NCBI GenBank assembly: GCA_964601355.1
Contig: CAZRNB010000162.1
Span: forward strand, 1 to 5,365
Direction of reading: 5' to 3'
Origin: CAZRNB01 sp964601355
GTDB taxonomy: Bacteria > Planctomycetota > Phycisphaerae > Sedimentisphaerales > Anaerobacaceae
Length of the DNA stretch: 5,365 nt
The notes below the pieces were generated by a model. That model saw only the letters and a program-made list of their open reading frames with translations. It searched no databases and was not told where the DNA came from. Of the stretch, positions 1 through 5,365 are shown piece after piece. Both the position numbers and the translations under genes were made by a program. Each line of letters begins with the position of its first letter. Within the stretch, counting starts at the first letter, position 1.

Positions 1-23
1 GCGATTTTGAAAGGGCGGGGAAT

Positions 24-2096
24 ATGAATCGCAAATCTCTTATCGGATTTTTGTTGGCCTCTGTTCTTTTGGCCGCCCAGGCGTCAATAGGCCAGGCTAA
101 TTCTGCAACAGTGTCTAAAGACAACTGGTGCGTATTTAAAGACGCCCTGCGAAATCCGATTCCGCAAGCTGAGGTAGCGATTTTTGGTGGAGTTAGCTGG
201 AGCCGATACCAATCCAGTGTCCTTGAAGTATCCAAGCTGGACGAAAAAGGACGGTTAAAACCTCCTTCGCAAGACCCAAACCTGCAGAGTTGCTGTTTTG
301 TTGTTTCGCATCCCGATTACGGCATAGCTCTGGCTGAACCCAGGTGGATCAATAACGCGGAAGGGCCTCTTACCGAGTGCATTGTGCCGCTGGTTCGTAA
401 AGATGCTGAAGAACATACTCGCTCTATATGGGGCCGTGTGATAGACCGTGAGGGCAATTTTGTCCCATCGGCTATAATTAGCTGCCGTGGCCTGGAAGCG
501 GTCGGTGGAGGGGCGATCCGCTTCTCCAGTTTTGATTGGCAGACGGTTCGGTCCATCACCGACCAGCAAGGCCAATTTAATCTCTGCATACCTGTTAACG
601 TAGTAGATGGCCAGATTCGCTTGGTTCCACAAGGTGTAAAATACTATCTGGGCATCGAGGCTCCCGAGGAGCTTAGGCTGCCGAATTATTATGGAACCGT
701 GCCATCGGGCCAGGAAAGCACGATTGTAATGGGACCGAGACTTCTTGAGCATCGGGAATTTATTTTCGGGGATGAGTTTGGCCCGATAAGTGATCCCAAT
801 ATGTTGCAGCAGGTCAGGTATGAATTTTTCGGCGAAGGTAGTCATAGAGGCCGCGGCTTGTTTTCCGAATGGCTGCAGCGGGCGGAGTTCAAGCAGGACA
901 CTTATTATACAACAGCGATTTGGAACGGCAAATACTACACATTTGAGCCGCTGAAACTGACCGATGAGAGTCCTGAAAAGGTCGTTTTCAAGCCGGCCAA
1001 AATCGAGCCGGCAGATAGGATATATCGCGGGCAGGTGATTCATGGCGTCACAGGTCAGCCCATCGCCGACGCTATCGTTATGAGGCAGCCGGATGTTACC
1101 GATGTTAATATTTCAGAACATGATGTGAGTGAAATTGAAGCCATACGTCAGATCGGACCTGAAATCGAGCTTGACGACCCGATATTCGAAATGCTGAAAG
1201 AGGACTTCAAATCAAGGATGATTAGCATTACCGATTCCGGCGGCAATTTCCAGCTTGTCGTGACAAAGGGCGGAATAAGGCCGATGCACCATATAATAGC
1301 GATAAAGAAGGACTTTATGGGCGCTAAGCAGCAATTTAGCTTTCCCAGCCGGGGTGATGCAAACAGTCCGATTGTGCAGGATTGGTTCGTGCCTGACCGG
1401 AATGGATACGTGACGATTCCGCCTTTGAAGCTGTATCCGGCTGGAACTATAATCATTGAGCCAAATCTGCCGATAGAGTCCCGATCTCGGCGAATTAGAT
1501 TGAGCTGGTTCAATTTCCCCGGTTATAAACCTCCGTGGTTTGAGGCGATGGGCGATTACACTTATCCGAGTAAAAATACAGGTGCATCGCTTTTCTACAA
1601 GAAAGACCTGCTGCTAAACACGGAGCAGAAGGTCTATGTAGCCGCCGAGCTGGAGATGACCTTACAGATATATGTGTTGGATGGGCCGGGTCGGGGCGAG
1701 CTGGACCCGATTGTTATTCCCAATATTAAGCTGCATCAGGGTGAGGTTTTGAATTTAGGCCGAGTGGAATTCGGCCCCGCCCTTAAGGTTGCAGTTAAAG
1801 TTGTCGATTCATCGGGTCGAGGCGTCGAAGGCGTGATAGTAAGACATAAAGACGAAACCGGGCTTTTTGGGGGACGCGAGGGTATCACCGATGCCGATGG
1901 GATAGCCTTGCTTAATATCCCGCGATATTCGAGGGGAGAGTTTGTTGTAGAGAAGCGGTTTGAGCGTTCACCTGACGGCTCGTGGCCGGAGCCTTTAAGA
2001 GAGGGCATATCTTACAAGATTGCCGGCCAAGAGGACGCCGATAAAGTTTTCACTTTGCAACTCAGCGATCAATTCTTGAAAATTCTTTTTGAATGA
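24..2096 (+). CDS. Secreted multi-domain protein with carboxypeptidase-regulatory-like repeats
   Basis: This is a 690-residue protein whose function I do not recognise. The N-terminus is a classic Sec signal peptide: Asn-Arg-Lys, a hydrophobic core at about residues 6-19, and a likely cleavage site after G-Q-A near residue 25, so it is probably exported. The rest contains four segments resembling carboxypeptidase regulatory-like (transthyretin-like) beta sandwiches, at about 36-80, 134-190, 333-413 and 587-633. Each has a V-x-D/G-x-x-G-x-P-like opening, and three close with a T-D-x-x-G-x-F/A turn (T179-D180, T403-D404, T622-D623). Such folds usually mediate surface or periplasmic binding rather than catalysis. 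Residues 190-330 and 420-580 are beta-rich and unassigned. No catalytic motif, membrane anchor or sorting signal is visible at the C-terminus. A purine-rich stretch (AAAGGGCGGGG, 10-20) lies just upstream of the ATG. The ORF is certain, the fold likely, the role unknown. Confidence 0.85.
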   Translation: MNRKSLIGFLLASVLLAAQASIGQANSATVSKDNWCVFKDALRNPIPQAEVAIFGGVSWSRYQSSVLEVSKLDEKGRLKPPSQDPNLQSCCFVVSHPDYGIALAEPRWINNAEGPLTECIVPLVRKDAEEHTRSIWGRVIDREGNFVPSAIISCRGLEAVGGGAIRFSSFDWQTVRSITDQQGQFNLCIPVNVVDGQIRLVPQGVKYYLGIEAPEELRLPNYYGTVPSGQESTIVMGPRLLEHREFIFGDEFGPISDPNMLQQVRYEFFGEGSHRGRGLFSEWLQRAEFKQDTYYTTAIWNGKYYTFEPLKLTDESPEKVVFKPAKIEPADRIYRGQVIHGVTGQPIADAIVMRQPDVTDVNISEHDVSEIEAIRQIGPEIELDDPIFEMLKEDFKSRMISITDSGGNFQLVVTKGGIRPMHHIIAIKKDFMGAKQQFSFPSRGDANSPIVQDWFVPDRNGYVTIPPLKLYPAGTIIIEPNLPIESRSRRIRLSWFNFPGYKPPWFEAMGDYTYPSKNTGASLFYKKDLLLNTEQKVYVAAELEMTLQIYVLDGPGRGELDPIVIPNIKLHQGEVLNLGRVEFGPALKVAVKVVDSSGRGVEGVIVRHKDETGLFGGREGITDADGIALLNIPRYSRGEFVVEKRFERSPDGSWPEPLREGISYKIAGQEDADKVFTLQLSDQFLKILFE

Positions 2097-2219
2097 TGGG
2101 AAAATGCAAATAGGTGATTTACATATCCATCTACGGCAGGATGGTGCCCGGAATTCATAATTCTGACTCATGTCTTTTGTATCTGGAGTATTCTTAAAGA
2201 AATTCTTCGGAGTCAAACC
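2097..2219. other. Spacer between the secreted protein and the terminase-like gene
   Basis: This 123-base spacer has no strong promoter or terminator. Two small palindromes are visible: GAATT-CAT-AATTC (2151-2163) and AAGAA-A-TTCTT (2197-2207). A 5-bp stem, CCATC (2127-2131) with GATGG (2140-2144), lacks a following T-tract. The terminase reading frame is open back to a TGA at 2115-2117 but has no upstream ATG in that stretch. Confidence 0.5.
2209..2212 (+). promoter_or_regulatory. Ribosome binding site of the terminase-like gene
   Basis: GGAG lies 7 bases before the ATG at 2220. It supports that start, which is also the first ATG in the open frame. Confidence 0.5.
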
Positions 2220-3755
2220 ATGCATGACATTGCAACAGTATCGCATATATATTCATCACTTCGGCGGACTCGGCCAAGATTGACAAAAGACCTTAAAAAC
2301 TACGTTAAGGTTTTTCTCGGTATCAATGTGCCCGACAAAATTATCTGTCCCGAACACAATAGCCCGATGGACTACCTCTGGCACAGCTTTGCCGTTGATT
2401 ATCCCGATTCACGATGGACGATGGATGACGGACGACGGACGACGGACGCGATTCGCTCGACGCATCACGCAAGACGAGAAAACGCAGACTGCATCGTCTG
2501 GGCAAATCGGGCTGGCGGCAAAACTGAACTTGCTGCCGTAGCAACGCTTCTTGACTGCATTTTTAAGCCGAACTGTCAGATTAGAATCTTAGCTGGCTCC
2601 GGCGAGCAGGCCGGCAGAATGTATCAGTACCTTACAAATTTTTTGCATAAAGGTTATGAGCCGTTCCTTGCAGGGCCGGTTCGCAAGGAAAGATGTCACT
2701 TCATCAACGGTTCATCGGTCGAGGTTCTGACTCAGTCGCCGGCCAGCGTGCGGGGTCAGCACATACAGAAGCTCCGCTGTGATGAGGTCGAGCTTTTCGA
2801 TGAAGACGTCTTCGCTGCGGCAAAATTTACTACACACAGCACGAATAATCTTGTAGCAGCGATGGAGATGATAAGCACTATGCACCGGCCATATGGCTTA
2901 ATGCAAAAGATTGTTTCACAGGCAGGCACACCGCCCACGGGTGGTGGGGCTAAACTTTTTAAATGGTGCTTATGGGAGGTGATTGAGCGGTGCATCGATA
3001 GAAACTGCTCACAATGTCCCTTATGGATAGACTGCCAGGGGAAAGCTCAAAAAGCCGATGGTTATCTTAAGATTGACGACTGCATAACGCAAATGAGGAG
3101 GGCAAGCAGGGCCGGCTGGGAGGCTGAAATGCTCTGCAAAAAGCCTATGCTGGATAATGTGGTTTTTGATGAGTTCGACCCGGCTGTGCACGTAAAGCCG
3201 GTCGATTACGATGTGAATCTGCCGTTGTATCGGTCGCTTGATTTTGGCTTTGTTAATCCGTTTGTGTGCTTGTGGATTCAAGTCGATGAGGATGGTGCTA
3301 TACGTGTGATAGATGAATATGTTCGCAGCAGAGTGACGGTTGATATGCACGCTGAGGAGATTAAAAAGCGTACGCCTTGCGGCGAAGAGCAGGTCTCTGG
3401 GACTTATTGCGACCCTGCCGGTGCAGGTGTAAATGATGTGACCGGCACAAGTAGTGTGCGTGAGCTGCGGGCAATGGGGATAGTAACAAGATTTAGAAGA
3501 AGCGGCATTGCTGAGGGGATTGAGCTGATTCGCAGAGCGATTCGTGATGGCTCCGGCAAAAGCTCGCTGATTATTTCGCCGAGATGCCAAAGATTGATAG
3601 AGGCTTTACAATGCTATCATTATCCGGACAGCAGCGGCGATTTCAGCAGGGAATTGCCGTTAAAGGATGGCGTTTACGACCATCCGATTGACGCCCTGCG
3701 GTACTTTTTCGTCAATTTCAAACATCCTATAAAAACCATCAATCGGCGGTATTAG
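2220..3755 (+). CDS. Large-terminase-like ATPase/nuclease, with an in-frame repeat insertion
   Basis: This 511-residue protein has the two-domain plan of phage large terminases, which use ATP to package DNA and cut it. In the ATPase domain, Walker A is A-N-R-A-G-G-K-T (95-102), with K101-T102 as the nucleotide-binding pair. Walker B is K-L-R-C-D-E (184-189), with D188 and catalytic E189. The C-terminal RNase H-type nuclease shows three acidic positions: D341 in S-L-D-F-G-F, D398 in Y-C-D-P-A-G, and D487/D491 in Y-D-H-P-I-D-A-L. All key residues are present, so the protein looks potentially active. Between the domains is a Cys cluster, C258-x4-C263-x2-C266-x5-C272, which could bind a metal. 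Residues about 61-87 come from an inserted repeat element just before Walker A. No portal, capsid or small terminase gene is adjacent, so it may be a prophage remnant or a host-retained family. Terminase-like identity is well supported; a packaging role here is not. Confidence 0.85.
   Translation: MHDIATVSHIYSSLRRTRPRLTKDLKNYVKVFLGINVPDKIICPEHNSPMDYLWHSFAVDYPDSRWTMDDGRRTTDAIRSTHHARRENADCIVWANRAGGKTELAAVATLLDCIFKPNCQIRILAGSGEQAGRMYQYLTNFLHKGYEPFLAGPVRKERCHFINGSSVEVLTQSPASVRGQHIQKLRCDEVELFDEDVFAAAKFTTHSTNNLVAAMEMISTMHRPYGLMQKIVSQAGTPPTGGGAKLFKWCLWEVIERCIDRNCSQCPLWIDCQGKAQKADGYLKIDDCITQMRRASRAGWEAEMLCKKPMLDNVVFDEFDPAVHVKPVDYDVNLPLYRSLDFGFVNPFVCLWIQVDEDGAIRVIDEYVRSRVTVDMHAEEIKKRTPCGEEQVSGTYCDPAGAGVNDVTGTSSVRELRAMGIVTRFRRSGIAEGIELIRRAIRDGSGKSSLIISPRCQRLIEALQCYHYPDSSGDFSRELPLKDGVYDHPIDALRYFFVNFKHPIKTINRRY
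2400..2480 (+). repeat. Heptamer-repeat element inserted in frame in the terminase-like gene
   Basis: The core at 2411-2445 is five consecutive 7-base units: ACGATGG, ACGATGG, ATGACGG, ACGACGG, ACGACGG, followed by a partial ACG. The 6-base word CGATTC occurs on both sides of the core (2405-2410 and 2449-2454). The encoded peptide (about residues 61-87) is rich in Arg, Asp and Thr, unlike the rest of the protein, and interrupts the stretch between M-D-Y-L-W-H-S-F and the Walker A strand. The approximate length of 81 bases keeps the frame. The heptamer core is directly seen. The outer borders are estimated from where terminase-like sequence stops and resumes. I recall similar GGAC-type heptamer arrays dispersed in environmental bacterial genomes, but only one copy lies in this window. 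Confidence 0.7.
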
Positions 3756-3779
3756 AAGTTTTACAAATCTGAATAAAAT

Positions 3780-3839
3780 AGAATATTTTTTTTAAGAATT
3801 ATTTACATCAATTTGGCGAAATATATAGTATAATATTCT
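3780..3839. repeat. Inverted repeat, possible operator of the XRE-peptidase gene
   Basis: AGAATATT (3780-3787) and AATATTCT (3832-3839) are perfect 8-base reverse complements with 44 bases between them. The right arm overlaps the TATAAT-like element, where an XRE repressor bound to it would block transcription. The sequence is AT-rich, so chance is a real alternative. Confidence 0.3.
3802..3834 (+). promoter_or_regulatory. Candidate promoter of the XRE-peptidase / PIN unit
   Basis: A TTTACA (3802-3807) resembles a sigma-70-type -35 box. It is followed after 16 bases by TATAGT (3824-3829), and a perfect TATAAT lies at 3829-3834. The perfect -10 box sits 21 bases from the -35, longer than usual, so which -10 is used is unclear. 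The position 30-60 bases before the start codon is suitable. Confidence 0.4.
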
Positions 3840-3852
3840 GTAATAAAGAAAA

Positions 3853-3859
3853 AAGGAGG
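3853..3859 (+). promoter_or_regulatory. Strong Shine-Dalgarno site of the XRE-peptidase gene
   Basis: AAGGAGG is a near-ideal ribosome binding site 7 bases before the ATG at 3867, and fixes that start. It is much stronger than the sites before the two upstream genes. Confidence 0.85.
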
Positions 3860-3866
3860 AAATATT

Positions 3867-4970
3867 ATGAATATTGGACAAAGGCTAAAAGCCGGAAGAG
3901 ATGCTATTGGCTATACTCTTGATAAAGCTTCCGTCGAAAGTGGAATAGGTAAGTCTTCCCTTAGTGATTTTGAAAACAATAAAAGAGAGCCAAAGTTTTC
4001 TCAACTTAGCAAGTTAGCTGAGATTTATCGAAAAACAACGGAGTTCTTTTTGGCAGATCAATTAGCTGCTGAAGGTATGATGCTTTGGCGCTCTGCACCA
4101 AGCACTGAAGAAGAAATGAAAACAATAGAGGCGGAATTCAGACAGCTTTGTCAGCAATACCACAATCTTGAAATTCTATGCGGCGAAGTAAAAATCACAA
4201 AACTGCCCCAGTTGGATGTAAAATGTGAAGAATTCGATTATAGGCAGGCAAGCCATCTCGCAGAGTTGTTCAAGAGAGAGTTTTTATTAGGCGATATTCC
4301 GAGTGCATCACTAAAGCAGATATTAGAGGAGAAATTCTACGTTAAGATATTCCATCTGGCTTTCTCAGGCAGTGCTATCTCGACGCTATCTGAATTCGGT
4401 CCCGCTATTTTGCTTAACGCCAAGAGCACACTCTGGCGAAGGAATTACGATCTTTCACATGAGCTTTTCCATTTGTTGACATGGAACGTATTTAGAACTA
4501 CAGATATGCAAAATAACAAACCGACCGAAAATGAAGAAAAACTTGCCAACGCATTCGCAAGCCGATTATTGCTCCCTACAGATATTGTCAAGGATAAGAT
4601 CGAGGCGGTTAAGAACGAAAAAGGTCAAATTACTTTTACTGCGTTAGATGAAATAGCTCGAGAATTTGGGGTTTCTTTGGATGCCTTGTTGTGGCGTATG
4701 GTATATATATACAATAAAACCCCGGAAGATATTGAGAAGTACATTGAACGAGCCCAAAATTTTCGAATAATTCGACCTTTGCGACAATCAGATACGCCGG
4801 ATAAATTTCCAGAACGATATTGCAGTCTGGCAATAAGGGCGTTGAAAGCAGGTAAGCTGTCTCTCTTGCAGTTCGCCAAATATATGGACATAAGCTACAA
4901 GAAGGCCCAGGAATATCTCACGGAAGACGAGGGATTCATGGATGAAAAAATTTCCGTTTCTATTGCTTGA
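3867..4970 (+). CDS. XRE-family regulator fused to an ImmA/IrrE-type zinc peptidase
   Basis: This is a 367-residue protein. Residues 4-63 form an XRE/Cro-type helix-turn-helix (I-G-Q-R-L-K opening, recognition region S-S-L-S-D-F-E-N), expected to bind operator DNA. Residues about 125-285 are an ImmA/IrrE (COG2856, peptidase M78-like) domain. The zinc motif is H198-E199-L-F-H202, and the likely third ligand is E224 in E-K-L-A-N-A-F-A, followed by the family's L-L-L-P. A C-terminal segment (316-352, P-E-R-Y-C start) looks like a second small helical, possibly helix-turn-helix, domain. In known systems, ImmA cleaves the ImmR repressor of ICEBs1, and IrrE cleaves DdrO in Deinococcus. Here repressor-like and peptidase parts are in one chain. 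The gene overlaps the downstream PIN gene by 29 bases, as in toxin-antitoxin operons, so it is the likely antitoxin or regulator and may repress its own promoter. Domain calls are strong; the antitoxin role is inference. Confidence 0.9.
   Translation: MNIGQRLKAGRDAIGYTLDKASVESGIGKSSLSDFENNKREPKFSQLSKLAEIYRKTTEFFLADQLAAEGMMLWRSAPSTEEEMKTIEAEFRQLCQQYHNLEILCGEVKITKLPQLDVKCEEFDYRQASHLAELFKREFLLGDIPSASLKQILEEKFYVKIFHLAFSGSAISTLSEFGPAILLNAKSTLWRRNYDLSHELFHLLTWNVFRTTDMQNNKPTENEEKLANAFASRLLLPTDIVKDKIEAVKNEKGQITFTALDEIAREFGVSLDALLWRMVYIYNKTPEDIEKYIERAQNFRIIRPLRQSDTPDKFPERYCSLAIRALKAGKLSLLQFAKYMDISYKKAQEYLTEDEGFMDEKISVSIA
4929..4933 (+). promoter_or_regulatory. Internal ribosome binding site of the PIN gene
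   Basis: GAGGG lies inside the 3' end of the XRE-peptidase gene, 8 bases before the ATG at 4942. It supports that start and translational coupling of the two genes. Confidence 0.55.
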
Positions 4971-5334
4971 TGCAGGCCCGATTATCAAATTGTTTGAAAT
5001 AGGTCTCTGGGATAGATTTATCAAGAATTGTGATGTTACGATTACCTCCACTGTAATAGAAGAAGCTGAACGTAATCTCAGGAAGCTCTTGGGTCTTTGT
5101 GTTAATCTTGAATCTTACGAACAACAAAATCTTATCCGAATTGTTGATGTGGAAATATCTGTGATCAAAAAATTTCATGACAGGTTTGACCTGTTATATA
5201 AAGCTGATATTCACTCTGGGGAAAAAGAAACGTTGGCTTTCTTGTCTAACACTACAGAGGACTGGCTTGTATGCTCTGCAGATGGTGCAGTTTTTAGAGT
5301 AATTGCCTTACTAGGAGTTTGTCCGAGTAATTGA
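4942..5334 (+). CDS. PIN-like nuclease, putative toxin, probably shortened at its C-terminus
   Basis: This 130-residue protein has a PIN-like fold, the nuclease fold of VapC-type toxins that cut RNA using Mg2+. The acidic residues fall where expected: D10 in L-L-L-D-A-G-P-I-I, E40/E41 in T-V-I-E-E-A-E, E94 (or E96) in S-G-E-K-E-T-L-A, and D114 in V-C-S-A-D-G. The A-F-L and V-I-A-L-L-G contexts also resemble the family. It starts inside the end of the XRE-peptidase gene (29-base overlap) with its own GAGGG site, so the two are probably co-expressed as effector and control protein. The chain ends only about 14 residues after D114, where related PIN proteins usually continue with a further strand and helix. 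The +1 frame from 5315 to the window end is open and reads plausibly as that missing part. It could be a working short PIN protein or a frameshifted one. RNA cleavage has not been shown for it. Confidence 0.75.
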   Translation: MKKFPFLLLDAGPIIKLFEIGLWDRFIKNCDVTITSTVIEEAERNLRKLLGLCVNLESYEQQNLIRIVDVEISVIKKFHDRFDLLYKADIHSGEKETLAFLSNTTEDWLVCSADGAVFRVIALLGVCPSN

Positions 5335-5365
5335 TTTAACCAGCATTATTTTGTTTTCTTTCGGC

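Larger units (their letters stand above)
3756..3866. other. AT-rich spacer before the XRE-peptidase gene
   Basis: This 111-base stretch is strongly A+T-rich and separates the terminase-like gene from the toxin-antitoxin-like pair. It has a T-run at 3785-3793 but no GC-rich hairpin before it, so I do not call a terminator. It holds the promoter, inverted repeat and ribosome binding site listed separately. Confidence 0.6.

Noticed and set aside
255..1043. Long open frame on the minus strand (262 residues)
   Set aside because: It lies wholly inside the well-supported secreted-protein gene, has no recognisable motif or ribosome binding site, and its composition is that of an antisense shadow.
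2127..2144. Hairpin CCATC / GATGG after the secreted-protein gene
   Set aside because: The stem is only 5 bp and there is no T-tract after it, so it is not a credible intrinsic terminator.
2405..2454. CRISPR-like reading of the short tandem repeats
   Set aside because: The units are 7 bases, contiguous and without spacers, and lie inside a coding frame.
2326..2541. Second + strand frame across the heptamer repeat
   Set aside because: The frame is open mainly because the 7-base repeat lacks stops in all frames; the terminase frame has Walker motifs on its far side and is the real one.
3021..3590. Minus-strand open frame of 189 residues
   Set aside because: It is antisense to the nuclease domain of the terminase-like gene, whose motifs clearly mark the + strand as coding.
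4625..4891. Minus-strand frames under the XRE-peptidase C-terminus
   Set aside because: They are shadows of a gene with a strong ribosome binding site and clear domain motifs; no start signal or motif supports them.

Overview
The window carries four complete forward-strand genes and one short repeat element. The mix of genes suggests an environmental member of the Planctomycetota, perhaps a Phycisphaerae-like lineage. The reasons are a large secreted protein with carboxypeptidase-regulatory-like folds, an orphan terminase-like ATPase/nuclease, and a heptamer repeat encoding a W-T-M-D-D-G-R-R-T-T-D-like peptide of a kind I associate with genomes of uncultured bacteria. No rRNA or marker gene is present, so this assignment is inference.

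Layout. 24-2096 encodes a 690-residue exported protein with a clear signal peptide and four recognisable beta-sandwich-like repeats; its role is unknown. 2097-2219 is a 123-base spacer with no convincing terminator. 2220-3755 encodes a large-terminase-like protein with Walker A, Walker B and an RNase H-type nuclease triad. An in-frame insertion of about 27 codons, built around a 7-base tandem repeat, sits just before its Walker A motif. No portal, protease, capsid or small terminase gene is visible next to it. 3756-3866 is a very AT-rich spacer holding a likely promoter, a possible operator and a strong ribosome binding site.

3867-4970 and 4942-5334 form an overlapping two-gene unit: an XRE-type DNA-binding protein fused to an ImmA/IrrE-type zinc peptidase, followed by a PIN-fold nuclease-like protein. 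By arrangement and domain content this is a toxin-antitoxin-like module: the nuclease would be the effector and the XRE-peptidase protein the regulator or antitoxin. The unit is visibly richer in A+T than the two genes upstream and may have been acquired separately. The PIN protein stops early compared with related PIN proteins as I recall them, and a plausible continuation lies in the +1 frame up to the window edge. It may therefore be frameshifted.

The most unusual features are the repeat element inside the terminase-like gene and the peptidase-PIN module with its possibly broken effector end. Family assignments come from motifs read by eye, not from a database search.
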